The notes: generated by a model from the sequence alone, not told the origin. 64,000 bases of DNA from PALSA-505 sp036502085 (GCA_036502085.1 DASXZD010000020.1:62001-126000); one strand, 5' to 3'; numbered from the stretch's first letter, positions 33,482 to 42,083 are shown. Numbers and translations: made by a program.

Positions 33482-34966
33482 ATGGCGCGTGAGGCGGATG
33501 CTGCCGCCGCTGGCCTGACCGGGCTGCCGGAGGGCCAGCGGGTGCAGGCGATGAGCCGCTGGCGGGTCATCGCCCCGCACTTTGAGGATGGCGTGCCGCT
33601 GGCGCGGATCGCCGGGGAGAGCGGGACCGGCGAGCGGACGCTGCAGCGGTGGGCGGCCCGGTACCGGGCCGGCGGGCTGGCCGGGCTGGCCCGGGCGGGA
33701 CGGGCCGACCGGGGCCAGCGGCGGATCTCGGCCGAGCTGCGGCTGCTGATCGAGGGCCTGGCGCTGCAGCGCCCGCCGCCCACGGCCGCGACCATCTGCC
33801 GCCAGGCCGCCGGCGTCGCCCGGGAGCAGGGCTGGCCCGAGCCAGGCTACGCCACCGTGCACGCGATCGTCCGCGGCATCGACCCGGGACTGGCGGTACT
33901 GGCCCACGAGGGCACCAAGCGGTACAGGGAACTGTTCGACCTGATCTACCGGCGCGAAGCCGAGCGGCCTAATGCGATCTGGCAGGCCGACCACACCCAG
34001 CTGGACCTGTGGGTCCTCACGCCGTCCGGCAAGCCGGCCCGGCCGTGGCTGACCATCATCGAAGACGACTACTCCCGGGCGGTGGCCGGGTACGCGGTCA
34101 ACCTCGGAGCGCCCTCGGCGCTGAATACCGCGCTGGCGTTCCGGCAGGCGATCTGGCGCAAGGATCACCCGGACTGGCACCTGTGCGGCATCCCCGAGGT
34201 CTTCCACGTCGATCACGGCCCGGATTTCACCTCGGCCCACCTGGAGCAGGTGATGGCCGACCTGCGCGTCCAGCCCCGGTTCTCGCTGCCCGGCCAGCCC
34301 CGCGGCCGCGGCAAGGTGGAGCGGATCTTCGGCACCATCAACCAGATGTGCCTGCCGCACCTGCCCGGCCACGCCCCCCGCGGCACCAGGGACCGGGCCC
34401 GGCAGGCCCGGCTGACCCTGGCCGGGCTGGACGAGGCGATCGGTGCCTTCGTCCGCGAGACCTACAACGTGTCCGCGCACGGCGAGACCGGCCAGCCGCC
34501 GCAGCAGCGGTGGGAGGCTGGCGCGTTCATCCCCCGGATGCCCGGCTCGCTGGCCGAGCTGGACCTGCTGCTGCTCGCTGTCGCCCGGCCCCGCAAGATC
34601 CACCCCGACGGCATCCACTACCAGTCGCTGCGCTACCTCGACCCGGTGCTGGCCGACTACGTCGGCGAGCAGGCGGTGATCCGCTACGACCCCCGGGACA
34701 TGGCCGAGATCCGGATCTATCACCAAGGCCGGTTCCTGTGCCGGGCCATCTGCCCCGAGTTGGCCGACCGCACCGTCAGCCTCAAGGAGATCACCGCCGC
34801 CCGCAACGCCCGCCGCCGCGAGCTGCGCGCCCAGCTCGGCGAGCGGGCCAGCATCGTGGACCGGCTCATCGCCGTGCACCAGGCGCCGCCGGCCGCCGTC
34901 CCCGAGCCCCGGCAGGCGCCGCCCGGGCCGCCCGCGCCCCGGCTGAAACGGTACCGGGAGGAGTAA
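33482..34966 (+). CDS. tniA: TniA-type DDE transposase (MuA/TnsB-like)
   Basis: 494 aa. An N-terminal HTH region (GVPLARIAGESGTGERTLQRWAARY) precedes the RNase H-like core. Catalytic residues are Asp in QADHTQLDLWVL, Asp in FHVDHGPDFTS, and Glu in RGRGKVERIFGT. A Mu-type C-terminal beta-barrel follows (YVGEQAVIRYDPRDMAEIRIY). ATG 33482 follows GTGGAGGG; the frame is open to 33290 but the extra part lacks domain similarity. TniB starts 3 nt downstream of the stop. Confidence 0.92.
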   Translation: MAREADAAAAGLTGLPEGQRVQAMSRWRVIAPHFEDGVPLARIAGESGTGERTLQRWAARYRAGGLAGLARAGRADRGQRRISAELRLLIEGLALQRPPPTAATICRQAAGVAREQGWPEPGYATVHAIVRGIDPGLAVLAHEGTKRYRELFDLIYRREAERPNAIWQADHTQLDLWVLTPSGKPARPWLTIIEDDYSRAVAGYAVNLGAPSALNTALAFRQAIWRKDHPDWHLCGIPEVFHVDHGPDFTSAHLEQVMADLRVQPRFSLPGQPRGRGKVERIFGTINQMCLPHLPGHAPRGTRDRARQARLTLAGLDEAIGAFVRETYNVSAHGETGQPPQQRWEAGAFIPRMPGSLAELDLLLLAVARPRKIHPDGIHYQSLRYLDPVLADYVGEQAVIRYDPRDMAEIRIYHQGRFLCRAICPELADRTVSLKEITAARNARRRELRAQLGERASIVDRLIAVHQAPPAAVPEPRQAPPGPPAPRLKRYREE

Positions 34967-34969
34967 CCC

Positions 34970-35884
34970 ATGGACTCCGCCGAACAGGCCGCCGGCGATC
35001 CGCGCTGGGCCGCCAAGGTAGCCGCTGTCGAGCGGATCCGGCCCAGCGACGGCGGCCAGGCGCCCCCGCTGCCGCCGCCCGGTGAGCCGGTCATCATCAC
35101 CAAGCAGCACCGCCGGTTCACCGAGTTCGCCGACGCGGTCCGCCGCGACCACTACATCGGCCTGTGCTACGGGCCGCCGGGCGTGGGCAAGACCGTCTCC
35201 GCCCGCCAGTACGCCCGCCAGTACGCCGGCTGGGACGAGCTGCACCCCCTGCTGCTCAGCGTCTCCCGGTACCTCGCCGCCGGGCGGCTACGAGATGACT
35301 GGCACACCCTGGTGTTCACCCCGACCGTCAACGCCACCGCCCGCGCGGTGTCAACCGAACTGAGGGACCTGTCCAACCGGCTGTCCATGCTCCGCGGAAA
35401 CGACCACGACGACTGGCGGACCTATCACCAGCCGCACAGCCTGGCCGCCTACACCGAACTGCTCATCGTCGATGAGGCCGACCGGCTCCAAACCGCCGCG
35501 CTGGAACAGCTGCGCGATCACTACGACCGCAGCCACCTGGGCCTGATCCTCATCGGCATGCCCGGCCTGGAAAAACGCCTCGCCCGCTACCCGCAGCTCT
35601 ACAGCAGGATCGGATTCGTCCACGAATACCAGCCGCTCAGCACCGCGGAACTGTCCTTCGTCCTGGACCACCACTGGGCCGACCTCGGCCTCACCCTGTC
35701 AGCCAGCGACTTCACCGACACCGAAGCCGCCGCCGCCATCACCCGCATCACCGGCGGCAACTTCCGTCTCGTGCACCGCCTGTTCGACCAGATCGCCCGC
35801 ATCCTGGAGATCAACGGCCTGCACACCATCACCAGCGAAGTCGTCGAGACCGCCCGCGAGTCCCTCGTCATCGGCAGCCTGTGA
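34970..35884 (+). CDS. tniB: TniB-type AAA+ transposition ATPase
   Basis: 304 aa. Walker A is YGPPGVGKTVSARQYA (residues about 64-79) and Walker B is LLIVDEADRLQ. A sensor-type LILIGMPGLEKRLARYPQL and a C-terminal helical region follow, as in MuB/TnsC/TniB. It would select target DNA and activate TniA. The gap to tniA is 3 nt. Confidence 0.92.
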   Translation: MDSAEQAAGDPRWAAKVAAVERIRPSDGGQAPPLPPPGEPVIITKQHRRFTEFADAVRRDHYIGLCYGPPGVGKTVSARQYARQYAGWDELHPLLLSVSRYLAAGRLRDDWHTLVFTPTVNATARAVSTELRDLSNRLSMLRGNDHDDWRTYHQPHSLAAYTELLIVDEADRLQTAALEQLRDHYDRSHLGLILIGMPGLEKRLARYPQLYSRIGFVHEYQPLSTAELSFVLDHHWADLGLTLSASDFTDTEAAAAITRITGGNFRLVHRLFDQIARILEINGLHTITSEVVETARESLVIGSL

Positions 35885-35896
35885 CCCAGCGCCGGT

Positions 35897-35925
35897 CCCG
35901 CCAGATAGCGCCGACGGCGGGCGGG
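35897..35925. repeat. Internal copy of the transposon end motif
   Basis: CCCGCCAGATAGCGCCGACG matches the inner part of the ends (CGCCAGATACCGCCGA on the complement of the left end). Orientation is that of the right end. It may be an extra transposase-binding site, or the right end of a smaller ancestral element (32005-35925). Confidence 0.6.
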
Positions 35926-36079
35926 TGTCCGGTGAGCGGTCCTCAAACGGACGCCCACAAGTGGCGGCCGGGAACGTCATGCGCGCCGGGAGCGGCCGCA
36001 GGCCGTACTCCCCGCTGGCGTCTGGCGCGTCTAAGACCTGCGGGGGCCGCAGCGGTTCCCGGCGAGGAGGAGACCGATC

Positions 36080-37225
36080 ATGCGACGCAGCCTGGCCACC
36101 GCGACGATGGCAGCGGCTCTGGCCATGGGCAGCTGGGGGGTGGCGAGCGCTGCCAGCTCGTGGACGGTCCAGCCGGTGCCGCCGGCACCGGGGGCGACGA
36201 AAACCCGGCTGACGTCGGTCTCCTGCGCTGCGGCGGCCAGCTGCACCGCCGTCGGGTCCGCGAATGTCTCCTCGCTGCACGCCTGGTCCTGGAACGGCAG
36301 CACCTGGACGGTCCAGCCGGTCCCGGCTCCGGCGGGCTCGTTCACCAGCTCCCTGGACGGGATCTCCTGCCCGTCCGCCACCGACTGCATGGCCGTCGGA
36401 ACCTACCGAACCTCGACGCGCAACATGACGCTGGCCGAGCAGTGGAACGGCAGCACCTGGTCGGTCCTGCCCAGCCTCAATCCGCGCGGCGCGGTCACCG
36501 TCGTGCTGACCGGGGTCTCCTGCGCGTCAGTGACCAGGTGCACCGCGGTCGGCGATTACACCCCGGCCCGCAGCTCGTCCCTCGTGCCGCTGGCCGAGCA
36601 CTGGAACGGCAGCAACTGGTCGGTCCAGGCCATCCCGGTCCCGGCCGGGACCAGCCGCACCGCGCTGCAGGCCGTCTCGTGCCGGCTGGCCGCCAGCTGC
36701 ACAGCGGTCGGCTGGTCCGACATCAGCCCCGTTGGCGAGCAGCCGCTGGCCGAGCACTGGGACGGCACCAGCTGGACGATCCAGGCCACACCCGCAACGC
36801 CCGGCACCGCCGCCCTGACCGCGGTCTCCTGCGCATCGGCGGACAGCTGCACCGCCGCCGGCGGCGCGCCCGCGCCCGCCGCGCCCGGCGCAGCCCTGGC
36901 CGAGCACTGGGACGGCAGCACCTGGGCCGCCCAGGCCATCGCGGTCCCGGCCGGCGCGGCCTACCTGACGCTGACCGGCATCTCCTGCCCCACCGCATCG
37001 GCCTGCACCCTGGCCGGGTACTTCAGCAGGCCCACGGGCGGAGCCCGGGCCCTGGCCGAGCGGCGGAACGGCACCGCGTGGAAGGTGCAGCAGACCGCCG
37101 CGCCGTCGACGCACAAGCTGCCCGCCGCGATCTCGTGCACGGCCAGCCGCGCCTGCACCATGACCGGTTTCACCAGCTCCCTCGACAGCGGGGCCGAGGC
37201 GCCCCTGGCCGAGCAGGAGCCCTAG
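36080..37225 (+). CDS. Secreted repeat protein, seven Cys-pair repeats (transposon cargo)
   Basis: 381 aa. Signal peptide (residues 1-25, ending VASAASS). Seven repeats of about 50 residues each carry a xSCxxxxxCxxxG core (VSCAAAASCTAVG, ISCPSATDCMAVG and so on). Six are followed by a (A)EHWNGSTWSVQ-type strand. The pattern suggests a propeller-like or stacked-beta extracellular protein with a disulfide per repeat. GGAGGAG before ATG 36080. Function unknown; it is cargo outside the internal end motif. Confidence 0.85.
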   Translation: MRRSLATATMAAALAMGSWGVASAASSWTVQPVPPAPGATKTRLTSVSCAAAASCTAVGSANVSSLHAWSWNGSTWTVQPVPAPAGSFTSSLDGISCPSATDCMAVGTYRTSTRNMTLAEQWNGSTWSVLPSLNPRGAVTVVLTGVSCASVTRCTAVGDYTPARSSSLVPLAEHWNGSNWSVQAIPVPAGTSRTALQAVSCRLAASCTAVGWSDISPVGEQPLAEHWDGTSWTIQATPATPGTAALTAVSCASADSCTAAGGAPAPAAPGAALAEHWDGSTWAAQAIAVPAGAAYLTLTGISCPTASACTLAGYFSRPTGGARALAERRNGTAWKVQQTAAPSTHKLPAAISCTASRACTMTGFTSSLDSGAEAPLAEQEP

Positions 37226-37500
37226 ACCGCCACAGCGGCCGGGCCCGCCGGGGTGCGCCCGGGAGGGACGTCTCGCCGGACATTCCGGACGTCTCCGCAG
37301 ACGTCCTCGCGGCCCGCGACCGAGCTCTCGACGCAAGATCAAGTTCAGGCTTGCGGGCCGGAGCCAGCGAGGAAGGCACCCACGCCGTTCACTACCTGGT
37401 CAGCGCCCTAGGCCCGCTGACGCTCGCGGGCGGCGCCATCTACAACGGCCGTGACCGCATCCAGGCCATGATCAACCTTGCCCGCCTAGCCAGCTGACCA
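37226..37500. other. Unassigned stretch before the right transposon end
   Basis: A frame without clear start encodes ARDRALDARSSSG and later HYLVSALGPLTLAGGAIYNG, ending at TGA 37497. It could be the remnant of a protein tail. It has no ribosome site and I do not recognise it. Includes a GGACGTCTCGCCGGACATTCC-like repeat cluster. Confidence 0.3.
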
Positions 37501-37533
37501 CGACAGATAACGCCGATGATCCGCCGCCACTTA
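37501..37533. repeat. Right inverted end of the transposon
   Basis: On the complement it reads TAAGTGGCGGCGGATCATCG then GCGTTATCTGTCG, matching the left end at 30 of 33 positions. Confidence 0.9.
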
Positions 37534-37791
37534 CCGGTCAAGGTCACAAGCGAGGCACTGGAGAAATTCCGCCAGAGCCGGGACATCCTATGGGAAGGGC
37601 GGACTCAGGTGTCTATCGGTCGCGCAGCCGCTGCGGCCGGGGATGCGACCGGGGCACGGGCGGCCTACCATGCGGCGTGGCCACTGCTGGTCGAACAGGG
37701 GGCAAAGGCCGATTTGGATCATCTTGAGGGACTGCTGGAGGGTGAGCCGAATCAGCCAGCCGGAGCCGAGCCCGACCCGGATCGGCCATGA
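37531..37791 (+). pseudogene. STAND ATPase gene, 3' part beyond the transposon
   Basis: In frame from 37531 the sequence reads LPVKVTSEALEKFRQSRDIL and continues with a TPR-like helix pair (GRAAAAAGDATGARAAYHAAW) and an acidic end, exactly what is missing from the ATPase interrupted at 32008. The transposon end supplies a chance ATG (37516), so a 91-aa fragment might still be translated. The stop overlaps the next start (ATGA). Confidence 0.72.
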
Positions 37792-38291
37792 CCACATCCC
37801 TGGAAGCAACCACCGTTGCCCAGGTCCTGCCTCCCGTCGCAACCGTAGTTGCGGCCATCCTCGGTGCCCTCATCACGGGATTCGGGGCCGCCGCACTCAA
37901 GCACAAGTGGGATTCCGCGGCGGACGAATTGCGCTGGCAACGGGAGAGAGCTTCCCGAGTCCGCGCCCAGCGCCTCGACGCCTTTGCTCAGTACCTCGCC
38001 GCCCGGCCAGACCTCAGCGCAGTCAGATCACTCGCCGACAGGGCCGGAGACCCTGCAGCCGTCGTTAGTGCCGCCCGGCTTGCCGCCGCGAACCTGCTGA
38101 TTCTACTTTCGGACGCTGATCAACGTGAAATTGTTGAACAGGACCTGAGGACGGTAGAGAACTGGGTTACCTCGTGGGCGGTCCCTTCCTCAAGAATAGA
38201 TCGAACAGACGTGCCGACGGCCAAGGGCATCCTCGACCTGGCCAGGGATCTAGTGGTTGAACCCGAAAATGGGCGACTGCCGGTACCGTAA
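37788..38291 (+). CDS. Membrane-anchored hypothetical protein coupled to the STAND gene
   Basis: 167 aa. One N-terminal membrane helix (VAQVLPPVATVVAAILGALITGF) is followed by a coiled, charged segment (KHKWDSAADELRWQRERASRVRAQRLDAF) and a helical C-terminal domain. Not recognised. It overlaps the end of the TPR fragment by 4 nt, so it was cotranslated with the intact ATPase and may be its membrane partner or effector. Composition is also AT-richer than the chromosome average. Confidence 0.7.
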   Translation: MTTSLEATTVAQVLPPVATVVAAILGALITGFGAAALKHKWDSAADELRWQRERASRVRAQRLDAFAQYLAARPDLSAVRSLADRAGDPAAVVSAARLAAANLLILLSDADQREIVEQDLRTVENWVTSWAVPSSRIDRTDVPTAKGILDLARDLVVEPENGRLPVP

Positions 38292-38668
38292 TGCCTGTGA
38301 CTGAGGCTGATGTCGTCGTCTGGTACAACCCGCGGTGTTCCAAGTGCCGGGGAGCAGAAGAACTGCTGGCCGCCTACGGAGTTGCGGCGCGGCGAGTGCT
38401 CTACCTGGACGATCCGCCGCCCCGGGCCGAGATCACCCGCGTGCTGGCCCTGCTGGGAACGGCCGACCCGCGCGCCCTGATGCGAACCTCCGAGCCCCGC
38501 TACCAGGAACTCGGACTCGTCAATGCAGACGCTGATGAGCTCATCGAGGCGATAACGCGCTATCCCGAGCTCATCCAGCGCCCCGTCGTCATCTGGTCGG
38601 GCCGGGCCGTTATCGCGAGGCCTCCGGAACTTCTCCTGCCGCTGCTGGAGGCAGCCCAGAGACGGTGA
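38291..38668 (+). CDS. ArsC/Spx-family thioredoxin-fold protein
   Basis: 125 aa. VVVWYNPRCSKCRGAEELL gives the C-x2-C redox site of glutaredoxin-type ArsC (classical ArsC has CxxS-type neighbours, so this may be a YfgD-like form). RTSEPRYQELGL and a PVVIWSGRAVIARPPE region fit the family. It starts 1 nt inside the previous stop. Arsenate reduction is possible, but no arsenic transporter is adjacent. Confidence 0.85.
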   Translation: MPVTEADVVVWYNPRCSKCRGAEELLAAYGVAARRVLYLDDPPPRAEITRVLALLGTADPRALMRTSEPRYQELGLVNADADELIEAITRYPELIQRPVVIWSGRAVIARPPELLLPLLEAAQRR

Positions 38669-38981
38669 TCAGGATGTGTGGGTGGTCGGCGGGGTTCAGC
38701 CAGCCGAGTATGGCGTCAAGCTCGGCAGGGGGCAGGGCGCTACGCAGCCTTCGGTGTACCCCACGGCCATGTAATCGTGCAGGAAGATCCCGGCTCCGTT
38801 GTCCGGAGGGCTGGGCATCTTGATGTCGATGAAGTGCTGGTAGGGCTGCCGCAGCCGGAGCCGGAGGCCGCGCGGCAGCTGCCGGCCGGGCTGAGGGCAC
38901 ACACGGCGCTCCCGGCCCGCAGGCTGCGCACAGCCAGGCCACGAGCGCACCGCCCACAGCGACGCGAGACTTCCCGCCCAT
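38610..38981 (-). pseudogene. L,D-transpeptidase (YkuD-like) remnant with frameshift
   Basis: One frame gives YQHFIDIKMPSPPDNGAGIF, LHDY and TEGCVA, with the catalytic-type Gly-Cys. A second frame continues exactly where it leaves off with LPPAELDAILGWLNPADHPH. Two extra bases near the GCGC at about 38741 break the gene. An N-terminal signal-like frame (MGGKSRVAVGG) is in a third register. The tail overlaps the convergent ArsC gene. The gene is decayed, or the assembly has an error. Confidence 0.65.
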
Positions 38982-38994
38982 CCCCCGGCGACAG

Positions 38995-39177
38995 TTACCA
39001 GAGGTCGCCGCCGGTAAGCACGTACAGGAACGGCACTACCGGGATGATGCAGAAGATGCCCCACGCCAGCTTCCCGACCATTCCCAGGTCCGGCCGGTCG
39101 GTGACCAGGTCGACCCAGATCAGGACAACGGCGAGAGGATGCAGGAAGCAGACCAGAATTTCCAGGAGCTTCTTCAT
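38995..39177 (-). CDS. Small two-TM protein (PLDc_N-like)
   Basis: 60 aa with two membrane helices (ILVCFLHPLAVVLIWVDLV and LAWGIFCIIPVVPFLYVLTGG). This resembles the PLDc N-terminal membrane segment found in many small actinobacterial proteins. GGAGG directly abuts the ATG. It lies 57 nt behind the glycosyltransferase-like gene. Confidence 0.7.
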   Translation of the reverse strand: MKKLLEILVCFLHPLAVVLIWVDLVTDRPDLGMVGKLAWGIFCIIPVVPFLYVLTGGDLW

Positions 39178-39234
39178 CCTCCGAACCTACCCCGACCCGC
39201 CGCTTCAACCGGTCAGACTTCAACCGGTCAGACG

Positions 39235-40533
39235 TCAGCGGCGCAGGATGTCGCGAACGTGCGGCACCGGCCACCGCCGGTCAAACAAGGTCGGGTCGTC
39301 TTTGTCTTCGCGGCGAAGGTGCTCGATCAAGGTCACGTAACCGTCGAGGTCGAGCGTCCTGATCAGGGAGAGCAGGTCGGCCGCCGCGCCGGTGACCGGA
39401 CAGACCGGTGCGACGAACCGGTCGTAGAGTTCCGCGATCTGGTGAACCATCGCCAGGTGGCGCGGGCCAGGATCGACCGAGGGGAAGTTCGTCGCGGCGA
39501 AGTCCTCGGTGAAGACGATCGGCTCGACGGCCAGCGCCCGCGGCCTGTGCTGCTGGGCGAGATGGATCAGCAACTCGATGTCGAAGGTCTCGTTGAACGA
39601 CGTCATCTGCCCGGCGGCCGGGCCGAGCGCGGCCGCGTCGAAGACCTTGAAGCCGGCCTGGGTGTCGAGCACGTGGGCCAGGGACGGGATGAGCAACGCC
39701 CGGACGAAGTGGCGGAACAGGATGATGATCTTGTCCGGCTTGTCGCCCGTGCTGTGCGGCTCGGTGACCGGCCCCTCCGCCTTGACCAGCACCGCCCCCT
39801 CGATCCCGTAACGCTGCCCGAGCACGCCGACGACCGTGTCGCCGGCCGCCACCGGCACCGCCAGCGAGCCCAGCTGGGCCAGGTTCGCGGACAGATCCGC
39901 GTCGGTGTAGCAGACCAGGTGCCGGGCGGTGCCGTTCGCCCGCGCCGGGCCGGTCCTGACCGCGGCGGCCAGTCCCGCGAGTATCGATCCGCCCTTGCGG
40001 GACTGCTCGGTCGAGGTCAGCCGGTCGAATGCGGGGCTGATCGAGGTGTCGCTCCTGATCACCTCGGCCAGCCTGAGCACGGTCACGCTGCGGTGCCCTT
40101 CGGCCGGGTAGCCTTCGGCGGCCGCGATGCCGGTCATGACATCCGCGCTCGAGGGCCGGTCCTGGCATCCGTCGTCACAGGCGATGATGCTCCACGTGAC
40201 GCCGGGCAGGCCGCCGGCCAGCCAGTCGAGCTGGCGCACCTTAGCCCGGACGAAGTCCTCCCCGTGCGGGTGGGCGGCCCGGGGGGCCATCCGGCCCGTC
40301 TCGCCGTACATGGCCCACACCACGGTCAGGTGGACCGGCTCGGAGAGCTCGCCCAGCCGCTGCCGCGAGCGAGCCGCGGCCATCGCTTCGGCCGCCACCG
40401 CCGGGCCGTGGCTGGCCGCGGCGCTTTCCGCGGCCGCGCCGTCCTCGACAAGAGCGGAGGCGGCGAGGGCAGAGGCTACATCGAGGACCGCCTGGTTCTG
40501 ATCAGAGTCTGTGAGGTCGCGCACGGGCACCAA
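39235..40533 (-). CDS. Glycosyltransferase family 2-like protein
   Basis: 432 aa. A nucleotide-sugar-binding fold is suggested by HLTVVWAMYGETGRM, SIIACDDGCQDRPS, a DxD-like CYTDADLSANL, and later TQAGFKVFDAAAL with a FDIELLIHLAQQ motif typical of GT2. No membrane helix, so cytosolic. Starts at TTG 40533 or GTG 40530. It follows the DUF1707 gene by 5 nt, so the two are probably cotranscribed. Confidence 0.75.
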   Translation of the reverse strand: MVPVRDLTDSDQNQAVLDVASALAASALVEDGAAAESAAASHGPAVAAEAMAAARSRQRLGELSEPVHLTVVWAMYGETGRMAPRAAHPHGEDFVRAKVRQLDWLAGGLPGVTWSIIACDDGCQDRPSSADVMTGIAAAEGYPAEGHRSVTVLRLAEVIRSDTSISPAFDRLTSTEQSRKGGSILAGLAAAVRTGPARANGTARHLVCYTDADLSANLAQLGSLAVPVAAGDTVVGVLGQRYGIEGAVLVKAEGPVTEPHSTGDKPDKIIILFRHFVRALLIPSLAHVLDTQAGFKVFDAAALGPAAGQMTSFNETFDIELLIHLAQQHRPRALAVEPIVFTEDFAATNFPSVDPGPRHLAMVHQIAELYDRFVAPVCPVTGAAADLLSLIRTLDLDGYVTLIEHLRREDKDDPTLFDRRWPVPHVRDILRR

Positions 40534-40538
40534 TGTTC

Positions 40539-40976
40539 TCAGTACACGTGGTTGCGGCCGTCTCCGGGCCCGGGCATGCCGGTCCCGGCCGCCGCGGCGA
40601 AAGCGATCAGCAGCATGATGTAGAGGCTCCCGTACTGGGTCTCAAAGAAGGCGTAGCCCAGTCCGGGCAACACGATGATCACGCTGACGACCCATGTGAT
40701 GACCTTCCAGCTGACCGGCCTGCTGCGAGTCGGCGTGGTCACCTGCCGCGGCGCCGCGGCCGCCCGGGGCGGGATGCCCGCGGTGGCACCGCCCAGCTCG
40801 GCATAGGTCCTCGACGCGAGCGCCTGGCCCGTTCGCCTGGTCAGTTCGCTCCTGCTCAGCTGCCCGTTCACGAACGCGGCCTTCAGGACATCGATGACTC
40901 GCTCGCGGTCCTCGTCGGAGGCCCGCAGGTAGCCTCCGTCGGCCGCCCATCCTGCGCCGGGATCCTGCGGTTCCAT
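40539..40976 (-). CDS. DUF1707 membrane protein
   Basis: 145 aa. N-terminal DUF1707 domain (LRASDEDRERVIDVLKAAFVNGQLSRSELTRR) and two hydrophobic segments in the C-terminal half (WKVITWVVSVIIVLPGLGYAF, LYIMLLIAFAAAAG). Typical small actinobacterial protein of unknown function. ATG 40976 chosen; the frame is open to 41009. Confidence 0.88.
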   Translation of the reverse strand: MEPQDPGAGWAADGGYLRASDEDRERVIDVLKAAFVNGQLSRSELTRRTGQALASRTYAELGGATAGIPPRAAAAPRQVTTPTRSRPVSWKVITWVVSVIIVLPGLGYAFFETQYGSLYIMLLIAFAAAAGTGMPGPGDGRNHVY

Positions 40977-41141
40977 AGCCACGGGACGCCTCTCGGTCGG
41001 CGAACACACACAGCCCCTTCAGGATAAACATGGGCCAGCCGGGCACTGGGCACAGTGTTGCTAACGATTCCGGAGCGGGATCGAAGTCCTCGCCGCATTT
41101 CCGGACGGCGATCGTCCGGAATCGGACTTAGCGTGAGCCTC

Positions 41142-42083
41142 ATGACCGACAACACCGTGATCAACTGGCTGCTCGACTCCGACCCGGCCATCCGCTGGCA
41201 GGTGCTAGGCGATCTCACGGACGCCCCGCCCGGCGAGGTCGCCGCCGAACGAGCGCGGGTGGAGCACGAGGGCTGGGGCGCCCGCCTGCTGGCGCTTGAG
41301 GGCGCCGACGGGCTGTGGGACGGCGGCGCCTGCTTCCCTGCCTCCTACGCCGGCGACGAACCGGGGCAGCCGTGGACGCCGACGATGCACACCCTGCAGA
41401 CCTTGCAGATCTTCGGGCTCGACCCCGCGTGCGGGGCGGCCCGGCGCGCGATCTCGCTCGTCGCCGAGCACGGCCGCTGGGAGCACGCCGGGCAGCGGTA
41501 CTTCGACGGCGAGGTCGAGCCGTGCATCAACGGCAGGACGATCGAGATGGGCGCCTATTACGGGGTGGACGTCGCGCCGCTCGTCGACCGGATCCTCGGC
41601 GAGCGGCTCGCTGACGGCGGATGGAACTGCGAGGCCGAGAACGGATCCGTGCGCTCCTCGTTCGACACGACGATCACCGTGCTCGACGGGCTGCTCGAAT
41701 TCGAGCGGGCAGCCGGCGGGTCCGCCGCGGTGCGCGAGGCGCGGCGCAGCGGGGAGGAGTACCTGCTCGAGCGAAGCCTGCTGCGCCGCAAGAGCACGGG
41801 CGAGGTCGTCAACCCCGAGTACCTCGACTTCGCCTTTCCCTATTACTGGCACTACGACGTGCTGCGCGCGCTCGACTACTTCCGGCGTTCGGGCGCCGAG
41901 CCGGACTCGCGGCTAGGCGCAGCCGTGGAGGTCGTGCGGTGCAAGCAGCAGCCGGACGGCCGCTGGCTGCTGGACCGCGTGCATCCCGGCCGCGTCCACT
42001 TCGCTTTCGAGGGAGGCGCGGGGGAGCCCAGCCGCTGGAACACCCTCCGCGCGCTCCGGGTGCTCGACTGGTGGAAACGTTAA
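41142..42083 (+). CDS. Alpha/alpha-toroid (prenyltransferase/squalene-cyclase-like) protein
   Basis: 313 aa of helical repeats (LLDSDPAIRWQVLGDL, TMHTLQTLQIFGLD, RILGERLADGGWNCEAENGS, KQQPDGRWLLDRV). QW-like DGGWNCE and DGRWLLD units resemble squalene cyclase repeats, but the DXDD catalytic Asp motif is absent. It is therefore probably non-cyclase. Function unknown. ATG 41142. Confidence 0.72.
   Translation: MTDNTVINWLLDSDPAIRWQVLGDLTDAPPGEVAAERARVEHEGWGARLLALEGADGLWDGGACFPASYAGDEPGQPWTPTMHTLQTLQIFGLDPACGAARRAISLVAEHGRWEHAGQRYFDGEVEPCINGRTIEMGAYYGVDVAPLVDRILGERLADGGWNCEAENGSVRSSFDTTITVLDGLLEFERAAGGSAAVREARRSGEEYLLERSLLRRKSTGEVVNPEYLDFAFPYYWHYDVLRALDYFRRSGAEPDSRLGAAVEVVRCKQQPDGRWLLDRVHPGRVHFAFEGGAGEPSRWNTLRALRVLDWWKR

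Larger units (their letters stand above)
32005..37533. mobile_element. Tn402/Tn5053-like transposon of about 5.5 kb
   Basis: Bounded by 33-bp inverted ends (32005-32037 and 37501-37533, 30 of 33 matching). It encodes a serine resolvase, a Mu/TniA-type DDE transposase, a TniB-type AAA ATPase, and two secreted or membrane cargo proteins. Its ends cut a TPR-ATPase gene into two parts. No clean 5-bp target duplication is visible (CTAAG versus CTTAC), so the exact boundary may be 32009/37529 (TGGC...GCCA). No TniQ is found. GC-rich like the chromosome, unlike the gene it interrupts. Confidence 0.85.

Noticed and set aside
33278..35245. 655-aa minus-strand ORF
   Set aside because: Mirror of tniA/tniB, which have clear catalytic motifs on the plus strand.
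35881..37497. 538-aa plus-strand ORF
   Set aside because: Mostly an alternate frame of the repeat protein at 36080, which has a signal peptide and regular Cys repeats.
32005..37533. CRISPR-associated transposon
   Set aside because: TniA/TniB resemble TnsB/TnsC, but no TniQ, Cas gene or repeat array is present.
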